A stretch of DNA of 17,497 nucleotides from Flavobacteriales bacterium (GCA_002737105.1 NSHO01000018.1:1-17497), one strand, 5' to 3'; counted from the stretch's first letter, positions 6,647 through 14,630 are shown. Made by a program: numbers and translations. Notes: generated from the sequence alone by a model not told the origin.

Positions 6647-9076
6647 TTATGATCCACACATTTCGCAATCTTCTGGACCTGCGTTTTTAGCTAATTCAAT
6701 CATGGCGCTGTATTCTTCCGCAGACATGGTATCATTTACTGGCTCTACAGCTGCTTCCACCACCTCTAATTGTTCTTTGGATTGAATATTTTGTATGGGT
6801 TCTGCTTTTTTGTCGTTATTTAATGTGAATTTAATCGCATCAACAGCCGCTTTTGTTCGTAAATAATACATTCCAGTTTTTAAACCTGATTGCCAAGCGT
6901 AAAAGTGCATAGATGTTAATTTTGCATAATTTGCATTTTGCATGAACAAGTTTAAAGACTGCGACTGGTCTACGAAATAGCCACGGTGACGCGACATATC
7001 AATGATGTCTTTCATAGACATTTCCCAAACCGTTTTGTATAATTCTTTCAAATCTTCAGGAATATTTAAATTTTGAACTGATCCGTTTTCACGCATTAAT
7101 TCTTGTTTTAAATCTTCTGTCCACAAACCTAATTTTACTAAATCTTCCAGTAAATGTTTATTTACTACAATAAATTCTCCTGACAATACTCTACGCGTGT
7201 AAATGTTTGAAGTATATGGTTCAAATGCTTCGTTATTACCAAGAATTTGAGAAGTAGATGCGGTTGGCATTGGTGCAACTAATAATGAATTACGTACTCC
7301 AAATTCCATTACTTCTTTTCTTAAGCTTGCCCAATCCCAACGACCAGATAAATCCGAATCTTGTATTCCCCAAAGGTTATATTGAAATTCTCCTTGAGAA
7401 ATTGGAGAACCTTCAAAACTAGAATAAGGCCCTTCTTCTTTTGCCATTTCCATAGAAGCGGTTACAGCAGCAAAATACATAGTTTCAAAGATTTCTTGGT
7501 TCAATGTTTTTGCTTCATCGCTAGTAAAAGGTAATCGCAACATAATGAAAGCATCAGCTAAACCTTGTACACCTAATCCAATTGGACGGTGACGCTTGTT
7601 AGAATTTTCTCCTTCAACAACTGGATAATAATTTCTATCAATTACTTTATTTAAGTTTTTAGTTACACGTTTGGTAACGGTATAAAATAAATCGTGGTTA
7701 AATGCTCCATTTTCAACAAACATTGGAAGTGAAAGTGAGGCTAAATTACAAACAGCAATTTCATCTTTTGAAGTAAATTCCATAATTTCAGTACATAAAT
7801 TCGAAGAACGAATGGTACCTAAATTTTTCTGATTTGATTTTCTGTTGGCTGCATCTTTGTACAACATATAAGGTGTTCCAGTTTCAATTTGCGATTCTAG
7901 AATTTTTTCCCATAATTCGTGTGCTTTTATTGTTTTTCTTCCTTTTCCGGCCGCTTCATACGACGTGTAAAGTGCTTCAAATTCTTCCCCATGAACATCG
8001 TATAAACCTGGACATTCATTTGGACACATTAACGTCCAAAGTCCGTCTTCTTGCACCCGTTTCATAAATAAATCTGATGTCCACATCGCGAAAAATAAAT
8101 CACGTGCACGCATTTCTTCTTTACCAGTATTCTTTTTCAAATCTAAGAAATCGAAAATATCGGCATGCCAAGTTTCAATGTAAATGGCAAAACTTCCTTT
8201 ACGTTTTCCACCACCTTGATCTACATAACGCGCAGTATCATTGAAAACACGCAACATTGGAACAATTCCGTTAGACGTTCCGTTTGTACCACGAATATAG
8301 GAACCTGTAGCACGTACGTTGTGTATTGATAATCCAATTCCACCAGCTGATTGTGAAATTTTAGCCGTTTGTTTTAAGGTATCGTAAATTCCATCAATAC
8401 TATCATCTTGCATTGCTAAAAGGAAACAAGATGACATTTGAGGTTTTGGCGTACCCGCATTAAATAAGGTTGGCGTAGCGTGTGTGAAGAATTTTTTCGA
8501 CATTAAGTCGTATGTTTCCAACACTGCTGGTAAATCGTTAAGGTGAATTCCTACAGAGACACGCATTAACATGTGTTGCGGACGTTCAACAATTTGACCA
8601 TTTATTCGTAATAAATACGATCGTTCCAAAGTTTTAAATCCGAAATAATCGTAGTTAAAATCTCTGTTATATATAATATGAGAATTTAAATATTCTGCAT
8701 TTTCTTGAATTACTTTATGTACTTCTTCTGATAAAAGAGGTGCTGATTGATTGGTTCTTGGATTTACATAATGGTACATTTCACTCATCGTTTCCGAGAA
8801 GGATTTGTTGGTGTTTTTATGTAAATTAGAAATGGCGATACGAGCTGCCAATTGTGCGTAATCAGGGTGAGCGATGGTCATTGAAGCGGCCGTTTCAGCT
8901 GCTAAGTTATCTAATTCTGAAGTAGTTACCCCGTCGTATAATCCTTCAATAACTCGCATAGCTACTTTTACAGCATCTACTAAATCGTTTAAACCATAAC
9001 ACAGTTTTTTAATTCTATCTGTGATTTTGTCAAAACTTACTGGCTCTTTGTGGCCATCTCTTTTTATTACGTACAT
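6647..9076 (-). CDS. nrdA: Class Ia ribonucleoside-diphosphate reductase, alpha subunit
   Basis: NrdA carries the active site and allosteric sites of aerobic ribonucleotide reductase and reduces NDPs to dNDPs with NrdB. From the ATG at 9076 it has 809 residues. The first ~90 residues ([18 protein letters not shown]...) form an ATP-cone, implying dATP feedback control. Catalytic residues by comparison with E. coli are: disulfide cysteines C217 (SSCF) and C443 (VCNLAS), radical-site N426, C428 and E430 (SNLCTE), the radical-transfer Tyr pair Y737-Y738 (GMYYLRT), and the C-terminal shuttle cysteines C804 and C807 (CEMC). The frame is open to a TTG at 9100, but that adds MLFQKTKT inside a hairpin; family members begin at the MYV ATG. 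nrdB lies upstream, with a 163-base gap that has no TAnnTTTG match, so co-transcription with nrdB is the simplest reading. A strong terminator follows. Confidence 0.96.
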   Translation of the reverse strand: MYVIKRDGHKEPVSFDKITDRIKKLCYGLNDLVDAVKVAMRVIEGLYDGVTTSELDNLAAETAASMTIAHPDYAQLAARIAISNLHKNTNKSFSETMSEMYHYVNPRTNQSAPLLSEEVHKVIQENAEYLNSHIIYNRDFNYDYFGFKTLERSYLLRINGQIVERPQHMLMRVSVGIHLNDLPAVLETYDLMSKKFFTHATPTLFNAGTPKPQMSSCFLLAMQDDSIDGIYDTLKQTAKISQSAGGIGLSIHNVRATGSYIRGTNGTSNGIVPMLRVFNDTARYVDQGGGKRKGSFAIYIETWHADIFDFLDLKKNTGKEEMRARDLFFAMWTSDLFMKRVQEDGLWTLMCPNECPGLYDVHGEEFEALYTSYEAAGKGRKTIKAHELWEKILESQIETGTPYMLYKDAANRKSNQKNLGTIRSSNLCTEIMEFTSKDEIAVCNLASLSLPMFVENGAFNHDLFYTVTKRVTKNLNKVIDRNYYPVVEGENSNKRHRPIGLGVQGLADAFIMLRLPFTSDEAKTLNQEIFETMYFAAVTASMEMAKEEGPYSSFEGSPISQGEFQYNLWGIQDSDLSGRWDWASLRKEVMEFGVRNSLLVAPMPTASTSQILGNNEAFEPYTSNIYTRRVLSGEFIVVNKHLLEDLVKLGLWTEDLKQELMRENGSVQNLNIPEDLKELYKTVWEMSMKDIIDMSRHRGYFVDQSQSLNLFMQNANYAKLTSMHFYAWQSGLKTGMYYLRTKAAVDAIKFTLNNDKKAEPIQNIQSKEQLEVVEAAVEPVNDTMSAEEYSAMIELAKNAGPEDCEMCGS

Positions 9077-9090
9077 AGTTTTTGTTTTTT

Positions 9091-9116
9091 GAAACAGCAA
9101 ATCCCTTTACTGTTTC
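9091..9116 (-). promoter_or_regulatory. Hairpin in the nrdA leader
   Basis: Arms GAAACAG and CTGTTTC (9091-9097 and 9110-9116) make a perfect 7-base stem with a 12-base loop. On the minus-strand transcript the stem ends 14 bases before the nrdA ATG and is followed by A-rich sequence, not a U-tract. It is therefore not a terminator; it could affect translation or RNA stability. Function is unproven. Confidence 0.4.
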
Positions 9117-9239
9117 GGGTTATTTGTAATACTTATTTTTTTTGCCAGCAAGTAGAGCATGCCGATTATAATGAACGACTAACGTTTAAGAAAAGTAAAT
9201 AGCAGGATTTGGGGAATTCTGTAATATGAGTTTTTTCTT

Positions 9240-10217
9240 TTAAAAAGCAGCGTCAAAAGTAATTTTTTGTGCTTCTGTATCCGTATTCATTACACCTGCT
9301 TTTTGGTATTCGGCCACTTTTTTCTCAAAGAAATTGGTTTTTCCTTGTAGCGAAATCATATCCATAAAATCAAATGGATTTGAAGTATTGTACTCTCTAT
9401 CACATCCTAATTCAACTAACAATCTATCTGCTACAAATTCTAAGTATTGTGTCATTAATCCGGCATTCATTCCAATTAATGAAACAGGTAACGATTCTGT
9501 AATAAATTCTCTTTCAATATTTAAAGCATCTACAATGATGGTTCTGATACGATCTTTAGGAACTTTATTCACTAAGTGGTGGTTATGTAAGTGGACCGCA
9601 AAATCACAATGAACGCCTTCGTCACGAGAAATTAATTCGTTAGAAAAGGTTAAACCTGGCATCAATCCACGTTTTTTCAACCAGTAAATAGAACAAAATG
9701 CTCCCGAGAAGAAAATACCTTCTACCGCAGCAAAAGCTATTAAACGTTCTGCAAAAGAATCAGAATCAATCCATTTTAATGCCCAATCTGCCTTTTTCTT
9801 AATAGCTGGAAACACATCTAATGCATTAAATAATTCGTTTTTCTCTACCTCATCCTTTACATAAGTATCAATTAAAAGCGAGTAGGTTTCAGAATGGATA
9901 TTTTCCATCATGATCTGGAAACCATAGAAAAATTTTGCTTCCGCATATTGTACTTCATTTACGAAATTTTCTGCTAAATTTTCATTAACAATTCCGTCTG
10001 ATGCAGCAAAAAATGCTAAAATATGTTTGATAAAGTATTTTTCGTCTTGAGATAACTTATTGTTCCAATCATTTAAATCTTGAGACAAATCAATTTCTTC
10101 AGCTGTCCAAAAACTGGCCTCCATTTTTTTGTACCATTCCCAAATATCGTGGTGTTTGATAGGAAAAATTACAAATCTGTTTTTGTTTTCTTGTAAAATT
10201 GGTTCAACGATTGACAT
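9240..10217 (-). CDS. nrdB: Class Ia ribonucleoside-diphosphate reductase, beta (radical) subunit
   Basis: NrdB holds the dimetal-oxygen cofactor and the stable tyrosyl radical that starts catalysis in NrdA. The 325-residue protein keeps the full ligand set, aligned by spacing to E. coli R2: D74, E105 and H108 (MENIHSETY), radical tyrosine Y112 (E115/H118/Y122 in E. coli), then E166 (AVEGIFFSG), E200 and H203 (SRDEGVHCD). It is therefore a conventional Tyr-radical R2 rather than a Tyr-less variant, and it has no N-terminal ATP-cone. The order is nrdB then nrdA, opposite to E. coli. An exact TAAGTTTG element lies 87 bases upstream of the ATG, giving an unusually long leader for this window. 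A DnaA-box-like 9-mer overlaps that element. Confidence 0.96.
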   Translation of the reverse strand: MSIVEPILQENKNRFVIFPIKHHDIWEWYKKMEASFWTAEEIDLSQDLNDWNNKLSQDEKYFIKHILAFFAASDGIVNENLAENFVNEVQYAEAKFFYGFQIMMENIHSETYSLLIDTYVKDEVEKNELFNALDVFPAIKKKADWALKWIDSDSFAERLIAFAAVEGIFFSGAFCSIYWLKKRGLMPGLTFSNELISRDEGVHCDFAVHLHNHHLVNKVPKDRIRTIIVDALNIEREFITESLPVSLIGMNAGLMTQYLEFVADRLLVELGCDREYNTSNPFDFMDMISLQGKTNFFEKKVAEYQKAGVMNTDTEAQKITFDAAF

Positions 10218-10304
10218 AAGTACCTAATTTAATATTTTTAGTTAGCTATTTTCTTAATGTTATTAACTGTACAAAATTGAACAAATCAATTGAATAATAA
10301 AAGC

Positions 10305-10312
10305 CAAACTTA
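10305..10312 (-). promoter_or_regulatory. Bacteroidota -7 promoter element for nrdBA
   Basis: On the minus strand it reads TAAGTTTG, an exact TAnnTTTG match, 87 bases before the nrdB ATG. Two weaker one-mismatch sites (TTGATTTG and CAATTTTG) lie closer to the gene, so the start point is not settled. Confidence 0.45.
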
Positions 10313-10318
10313 TTCACA
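10310..10318 (+). promoter_or_regulatory. DnaA-box-like 9-mer upstream of nrdB
   Basis: TTATTCACA matches the loose DnaA box TTATNCACA and overlaps the putative nrdB -7 element by three bases. DnaA control of nrdAB is established in E. coli. Only one box is visible here, so this is a weak candidate. Confidence 0.25.
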
Positions 10319-10482
10319 ATTTGAAGAAGTTTTTAACAATCTTACTTAATTGTAAATTAAAAATATTTTTTATAAATATTTGATTTTCAGATTATTAAAC
10401 AACGTTAAACAAAATAAAAAAAATGAGTTAACTAGCTGAAAACACAACTACTTAGACGATTTTTAAGATGTTTTTTTGGTAC

Positions 10483-11049
10483 TTATTTTTTTAAATCTTC
10501 GGCAACTTTTTCTAATTCCTCATACCATTCTATTCCGAATTTTCGAACTAACGCTTCTTTTACAAATTTATACACCGGTACTTGTAATTCTGCTCCTAAA
10601 GCGCAAGCATCTGAGCAAATATGCCATTTATGATAATTTACCGCCGAAAAATCGGAATATTCTTTTACTCGGACAGGATATAAATGACATGAAACTGGTT
10701 TTTTCCAACTTATTTCTCCTTGGTTGTAAGCTTGTTCAATACCACAAAGCGCCGTTTTTTTATCGAAAATTACATAAGCACAATCTTTACCATCAATTAA
10801 TGTAGTTTCTAATTCGCCATCTGAACCAATAACATGCGTTCCTTGAGCTTCAATGGCTGCAATGCCTTCTTTTCGTAAAAATGGTTTTACTTTCGGATAA
10901 ATATCGGCTAATATTTGAGTTTCTTCAATTGATAATGGCGCACCAGCATCTCCATCCACACAACAAGCTCCTTTACAAGCAGATAAATTACAAACGAAGT
11001 CTTTTTCCAAAATTTCTTCGGAAACTATGGTTTTTTGAAGTTGAAACAT
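10483..11049 (-). CDS. DUF3109 family cysteine-rich protein
   Basis: This is a 188-residue soluble protein of the DUF3109 family, which is common in Bacteroidota and has no established function. It has nine cysteines: C20, C25, C29 and C30 in an N-terminal CNLSACKGACC cluster, then C90, C102, C121 (SCHLYPVRV), C145 and C149. This arrangement resembles the putative zinc/iron-binding YkgJ-type CxCC proteins and suggests a bound metal or iron-sulfur site; that is inference. The start is the ATG at 11049, in line with the typical MFQLxKTIVS opening. A TATCTTTG element lies 19 bases upstream. It is upstream of nrdB on the same strand with a 265-base gap, and divergent from the MarC-type gene. Confidence 0.9.
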   Translation of the reverse strand: MFQLQKTIVSEEILEKDFVCNLSACKGACCVDGDAGAPLSIEETQILADIYPKVKPFLRKEGIAAIEAQGTHVIGSDGELETTLIDGKDCAYVIFDKKTALCGIEQAYNQGEISWKKPVSCHLYPVRVKEYSDFSAVNYHKWHICSDACALGAELQVPVYKFVKEALVRKFGIEWYEELEKVAEDLKK

Positions 11050-11068
11050 ACATTTTTTGTTTAAAGGA

Positions 11069-11076
11069 CAAAGATA
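11069..11076 (-). promoter_or_regulatory. Bacteroidota -7 promoter element for the DUF3109 gene
   Basis: On the minus strand it reads TATCTTTG, an exact match, 19 bases before the ATG at 11049. It is one half of a divergent promoter pair with 11131-11138. Confidence 0.62.
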
Positions 11077-11130
11077 GTAATTATAAATCTCAATTTTTAA
11101 TTAACCAACCCGCCAATTGAAGTTTATACG

Positions 11131-11138
11131 TATCTTTG
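11131..11138 (+). promoter_or_regulatory. Bacteroidota -7 promoter element for the MarC-type gene
   Basis: TATCTTTG matches TAnnTTTG exactly and lies only 12 bases before the ATG at 11151, predicting a very short 5' leader. The same octamer serves the divergent DUF3109 gene. Confidence 0.62.
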
Positions 11139-11150
11139 TAAAAAACAATT

Positions 11151-11723
11151 ATGATTGACTGGAAAGAAGTTTTTACCATTTCGATGATATTATTTGCTGT
11201 AATTGATATTTTAGGAAGTATTCCAATTATAGTAGATTTACGAAGTAAAATTGGTCATATTCAATCCGAAAAAGCTACAATAGTTTCTGCAATTATTATG
11301 ATTGCCTTTTTATTTGTAGGAGAAGAAATTTTGAAATTAATTGGTATTGACGCCAATTCGTTTGCTGTTGCAGGATCGTTTGTCTTATTTTTCTTAGCAT
11401 TAGAAATGATTTTGGGCGTACGATTATACAAAGAAGAAAATCCGTCAACCGCTTCAATTGTACCAATTGCTTTTCCTTTAATTGCTGGTGCTGGAACCAT
11501 GACAACTTTATTATCTTTACGCGCCGTTTATGATAAAATTAATATTATTATTGCCATTTTAATTAATGTTATTTTGGTGTATGCCGTGCTAAAATCGTCT
11601 GTGAAAATTGAAAAATTATTAGGTGTAAATGGTTTAGGAATTATTAGAAAAGTTTTTGGCGTAATTTTATTGGCCATTTCTATAAAGTTATTTGCCGCAA
11701 ACGTAAAAGGATTATTTATATAA
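11151..11723 (+). CDS. MarC family (UPF0056) integral membrane protein
   Basis: This is a 190-residue protein with about six hydrophobic segments, near residues 8-28, 43-63, 68-90, 102-122, 130-148 and 165-183. The family hallmark PIAFPLIAGAGTMTT is at about 105-119, and DILGSIPI at 19-26 corresponds to the conserved N-terminal D-x-x-G-x-x-P block. MarC proteins lie in the inner membrane. Their substrate is unknown, and the original link to multiple antibiotic resistance in E. coli has not been upheld. The gene is followed after 17 bases by a small membrane protein gene and is probably co-transcribed with it. Confidence 0.9.
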   Translation: MIDWKEVFTISMILFAVIDILGSIPIIVDLRSKIGHIQSEKATIVSAIIMIAFLFVGEEILKLIGIDANSFAVAGSFVLFFLALEMILGVRLYKEENPSTASIVPIAFPLIAGAGTMTTLLSLRAVYDKINIIIAILINVILVYAVLKSSVKIEKLLGVNGLGIIRKVFGVILLAISIKLFAANVKGLFI

Positions 11724-11740
11724 ATTTAAAAAACCAAAAA

Positions 11741-11935
11741 ATGAAAATATTTACCTATGTTATTATTGCATTATCAGTAATTACGATTGTTTTTAATGCT
11801 ACAAAAATTGATTTCGAAAAACCATTTGAAGGGGAAAGCACAATTGCATTAATTGGAATTATCGCCTCTTTTTGCGCCATTTTGGTAGTAACGCTTTTTA
11901 TGGTTGCCAAAAAAGTAGTGGAACAAACGAAATAG
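11741..11935 (+). CDS. Small membrane protein of unknown function (64 residues)
   Basis: This is a 64-residue product with two predicted transmembrane segments, at about 3-19 (IFTYVIIALSVITIVFN) and 35-56 (IALIGIIASFCAILVVTLFM). They are joined by an acidic loop (KIDFEKPFEGES), and the tail is basic (KKVVEQTK). I do not recognise a named family. It starts 17 bases after the MarC-type stop, behind an A-rich leader, so it probably shares that transcript and could be a partner subunit, which is inference from position. Its TAG is separated by only three bases from the stop of the convergent S41 protease gene. Confidence 0.75.
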   Translation: MKIFTYVIIALSVITIVFNATKIDFEKPFEGESTIALIGIIASFCAILVVTLFMVAKKVVEQTK

Positions 11936-11938
11936 AAT

Positions 11939-13528
11939 TTACTTTTGCTTTGATAGCACTTTAGTAATCATTTTGTCTAATGGAAGTACAATTTGATAAT
12001 AGGAAGTATCGTTGAATAATTGTTTAGAAAATTCTGCAAATAAATACGTTAGCACTTGTTCTTTTTGAAAGGAAATATTAAAAAGCAAACCATTGGAAGT
12101 TAAGTATTCTTTAAATTGAATGAAATATTTGTCGTTTTTAAACAATTCTTTTTTCAGTTGTATTGGGTTCATTTTACTAAAAAAAGATCGATTTTCATCT
12201 AATTTTTCAAAAGCATAATAACTCATAATATCAGATTGCAGCAACAAGGAGAAACCTTCTTTACTATGGTTTTTTTCAATTGGCACAAAAACATCAGGAA
12301 TAATGCCGCCGCCGCCATAAACAATTCTGCCTTTTTTAGTTTTAAATTTTAAACTATCGGCAACTTTAATGCTGTCTGCTTCGTACAATTCGCCATTTAA
12401 AAAACGTTTTTCAAATTCGTTAAAATATTTTTCGCCTTTGTCTTCATAGGGTTTTTGAATGCTTCTTCCAGATGGCGTAAAGTATCTTGCAATAGTTAAT
12501 CGCACTGCAGCACCATCATTCATTTTCATTTCGCGTTGCACCAATCCTTTTCCGAAAGAGCGACGACCAATTATAGTACCTCTGTCGTTATCCTGAATGG
12601 CTCCTGCAAAAATCTCACTAGCCGAAGCACTATTTTCATCAATTAACACATACAAACGTCCTGTTTCAAAAATACCTTTTGAAGTAGCGTAAGATATATC
12701 CAAATTCCCTTTTTTATTTTTGGTTTTAACGATTACTTGCTTGTCTTTTAAAAATTCATCGGCCATAGCCACAGCCATTTCCAGGTAACCGCCACTATTT
12801 TCTCTTAAATCAATAATTACCTCTTTAATTCTTTGCTTTTTTAAAGAAACTAAGGCGTTATGAAATTCATTAAATGTAGTTTCGGCAAATCTATTTACCT
12901 TAATATAACCCGTTTTATCATTAATTTTTGTTGCTACATCTATACTTTTTACAGGAACTAAATTTCTAACAATTGTTACTTTAAATTTTTTATTTTCAGA
13001 TTTCCTATACACTACTAAATTAACAGGTGTATCGATTTTCCCTTTTAGAATAGGAAATAAATTTTCTGATTGGTATTTTTTATTGAAAAGTGGCTTGTTA
13101 TTGGCAAATAAAATTCTATCACCTGATTGAATACCAGCTCTTGCTGAAGGTCCGTTTGGAATGGGTTTTATAACCGTTAACGTGTCTTTATACATGTAAA
13201 AATTCACACCAATGCCTACAAAATTGCCGTCCATACTTTCATTTACTGCGGCCAATTGTTCTTTTGGAATGTAAACAGAATGTGGATCGAGATTTTCTAA
13301 AATTCCGGAAACTGTTAAATCTACTATAGAATCGGTATTAATTTTATCTACATATTCCGTATCAATAAAATCAATTAGTTGATTTAATTTTAATTTTCCT
13401 TTTGTTTTATCACCAATATTTACTTGATTTAACGCATCTAATTTGCTGCCCAAAAGCAATCCGCCTACAAAAGATAGAGCGATGATAATAGGAATAAAAA
13501 TGTAGTATTTATGTTGTTTTTTAAGCAT
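11939..13528 (-). CDS. S41 family C-terminal processing peptidase (CtpA/Prc type)
   Basis: This is an envelope serine protease that trims proteins from their C-termini. From the ATG at 13528 it has 529 residues. An N-terminal membrane anchor or signal segment lies at about 9-28. A PDZ domain at about 100-190 (GIGVNFYMYKDTLTVIKPIP and PSARAGIQSGDRI) is followed by the S41 core. Catalytic residues by family spacing are S302 (NSASASEIFAG), K327 (SFGKG) and Q331, a Ser-Lys dyad with its supporting Gln. A C-terminal extension of about 150 residues has no domain I recognise. The ATG overlaps the dCMP deaminase stop by 8 bases (ATGCTTAA), which suggests translational coupling; a TTG one codon upstream (13531) is less likely. 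No clear terminator follows. Confidence 0.93.
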   Translation of the reverse strand: MLKKQHKYYIFIPIIIALSFVGGLLLGSKLDALNQVNIGDKTKGKLKLNQLIDFIDTEYVDKINTDSIVDLTVSGILENLDPHSVYIPKEQLAAVNESMDGNFVGIGVNFYMYKDTLTVIKPIPNGPSARAGIQSGDRILFANNKPLFNKKYQSENLFPILKGKIDTPVNLVVYRKSENKKFKVTIVRNLVPVKSIDVATKINDKTGYIKVNRFAETTFNEFHNALVSLKKQRIKEVIIDLRENSGGYLEMAVAMADEFLKDKQVIVKTKNKKGNLDISYATSKGIFETGRLYVLIDENSASASEIFAGAIQDNDRGTIIGRRSFGKGLVQREMKMNDGAAVRLTIARYFTPSGRSIQKPYEDKGEKYFNEFEKRFLNGELYEADSIKVADSLKFKTKKGRIVYGGGGIIPDVFVPIEKNHSKEGFSLLLQSDIMSYYAFEKLDENRSFFSKMNPIQLKKELFKNDKYFIQFKEYLTSNGLLFNISFQKEQVLTYLFAEFSKQLFNDTSYYQIVLPLDKMITKVLSKQK

Positions 13529-13952
13529 CAATTGCTTGTAAATGTTCCGCTTCTACACCAGCTTTTCTCAAAAAATCTACACCCGAAGTATCTTTATATT
13601 CGTTTAAATACACCACGCGTTTTATGCCAGATTGATGAATCAATTTACTACATTCTTTACAAGGCGAAAGCGTAATATACAACGTAGCACCTTCACAAGA
13701 TTGTGTAGAACGGGCTACTTTTAAAATCGCATTTGCCTCTGCGTGAAGCACATACCACTTTGTTAGGTTTTCTTCATCTTCACAACAATTTTCAAAGCCA
13801 CTTGGTGTGCCATTGTAGCCGTCAGAAATAATCATTTTATCTCTAACAATTATGGCGCCTACTTGTTTGCGTTTACAATAAGATAACTTGCCCCATTCAG
13901 TGGCCATGCGTAAATAGGCTAAATCGTATTTTAATTTTTTCTTTTCTTTCAT
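13521..13952 (-). CDS. dCMP deaminase family protein
   Basis: This is a 143-residue zinc-dependent deaminase that probably converts dCMP to dUMP, the precursor for thymidylate synthase, in the cytoplasm. The zinc/catalytic motifs are complete: H70-A-E72 (LHAEANAI) and C98/C101 in SPCKEC. The GYNGTPSGFENC block at 45-56 is typical of deoxycytidylate deaminases of the ComEB type. The ATG at 13952 gives the normal family length. It sits 43 bases downstream of the HupE-like gene and overlaps the S41 protease start by 8 bases, so it is the middle gene of a likely three-gene operon. Together with nrdAB and dgt it adds to a local set of dNTP-pool genes. Specificity for dCMP over related nucleotides is inferred from the family. 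Confidence 0.9.
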   Translation of the reverse strand: MKEKKKLKYDLAYLRMATEWGKLSYCKRKQVGAIIVRDKMIISDGYNGTPSGFENCCEDEENLTKWYVLHAEANAILKVARSTQSCEGATLYITLSPCKECSKLIHQSGIKRVVYLNEYKDTSGVDFLRKAGVEAEHLQAIDA

Positions 13953-13958
13953 TGTTTA

Positions 13959-13988
13959 GGTGAAGGGTTTAGGGTAAAAGGGAAAAGG
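13959..13988 (+). repeat. Regularly spaced G-tract array
   Basis: Five G-tracts (GG, GGG, GGG, GGG, GG at 13959, 13965, 13972, 13980 and 13987) recur about every seven bases, separated by A/T-rich spacers. They lie in the 43-base gap between the HupE-like gene and the dCMP deaminase gene. The G-rich strand is the template strand; the mRNA is C-rich. It is a degenerate heptad repeat with weak quadruplex potential. Confidence 0.5.
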
Positions 13989-13995
13989 TTCCGAT

Positions 13996-14586
13996 TTACT
14001 TAAAAATTTCGCTTTGTAAAATCATTGGTAAAATTACACCAATTATACATCCTGACAATACCAAAGCCCAATCTCTTTTAGAAAAACGGAAAAAAGTTTG
14101 AAGGATATAGGTGAAAAGCAATACTGCAAAAACTACTATTAGTTGAGCGGCCTCAATTCCTAAAGCAAATTCTAATAAAGGAACTACCTTTGAAATTCCA
14201 GAACCTACCATTATTGTATTAAAATAATTAGAAAAACCTAGGCCGTGAATTAATCCGAAGCACACAGTAATAACAGCTACAAAAGTTATAGTGTCTTTTT
14301 TTGCCGATTTCCCCGCGGTGAATAGATGATACAAAGCAGTGATTAATATTGTAATAGGAATAAAGAATTCCACCAAAGTTATTGATATAGACACAATCCC
14401 AAAAACAGATAAAATTAAGGCTAAAGTATGCCCTAAAGTAAACAAACTTACCAATAAAAACACGCGTTTCCAATCTTTAAACGTGTACGGAATTAGTAAC
14501 GCAATTAGAAAAACGACATGATCATAAGCCATGATATCTAACACATGCTTTAATCCCATATTGAAATAGATTAAAAATTCTTGCAT
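13996..14586 (-). CDS. HupE/UreJ-like integral membrane protein
   Basis: This is a 196-residue membrane protein of the HupE/UreJ_2 type with about six hydrophobic segments. Conserved histidines lie in or next to them: H14 (GLKHVLD), D22-H23 (YDHVVFL), H53 (TLGHTLAL), H87 and H114 (GLIHGLGFSNY), plus E145. HupE and UreJ proteins are associated with nickel supply to hydrogenase or urease, but the flavobacterial branch has no proven substrate and neither enzyme is encoded nearby. The ATG at 14586 keeps the conserved IYFNMGLKHVLD start; an in-frame ATG at residue 10 is less likely. A TAAGTTTG element lies 23 bases upstream. It is the first gene of a probable operon with dCMP deaminase and the S41 protease. 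Confidence 0.85.
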   Translation of the reverse strand: MQEFLIYFNMGLKHVLDIMAYDHVVFLIALLIPYTFKDWKRVFLLVSLFTLGHTLALILSVFGIVSISITLVEFFIPITILITALYHLFTAGKSAKKDTITFVAVITVCFGLIHGLGFSNYFNTIMVGSGISKVVPLLEFALGIEAAQLIVVFAVLLFTYILQTFFRFSKRDWALVLSGCIIGVILPMILQSEIFK

Positions 14587-14609
14587 ACCATTTCATTTAA
14601 AATGTTGTT

Positions 14610-14617
14610 CAAACTTA
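14610..14617 (-). promoter_or_regulatory. Bacteroidota -7 promoter element for the HupE-dCMP deaminase-S41 operon
   Basis: On the minus strand it reads TAAGTTTG, an exact TAnnTTTG match, 23 bases before the ATG at 14586 and downstream of the fbp terminator. No comparable element precedes the two downstream genes. Confidence 0.6.
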
Positions 14618-14630
14618 CAGAATTTTTAGG

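Larger units (their letters stand above)
10218..10482. other. 265-base intergenic region upstream of nrdB
   Basis: This is the longest gene-free stretch in the window and is very AT-rich. It holds the nrdB promoter candidate and the DnaA-like 9-mer. It also holds AT-only inverted repeats (for example around 10365-10382) and a short AGTTAACT palindrome, on the minus strand followed by a T-run, that might act as a poor terminator for the DUF3109 gene. I see no small ORF or structured RNA that I can support. Confidence 0.5.

Noticed and set aside
9076..9100. Upstream TTG start for nrdA
   Set aside because: It would add eight residues unlike the family and places the start inside a hairpin; the ATG at 9076 gives the standard N-terminus.
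9091..9116. nrdA leader hairpin as a terminator for nrdB
   Set aside because: On the transcribed strand it is followed by A-rich sequence rather than a U-tract.
9130..9190. TATAAT-like sequence or NrdR box upstream of nrdA
   Set aside because: A TATAAT-like string exists, but Bacteroidota promoters use a different consensus, and I found no paired NrdR-type palindromes.
10476..11120. Open frames on the + strand across the DUF3109 gene
   Set aside because: Antisense to a conserved cysteine-rich protein; no leader or family match.
13965..13982. Telomere-like TTTAGGG motif
   Set aside because: One short occurrence within a G-tract array in a bacterial genome; resemblance to plant telomere repeats is coincidental.
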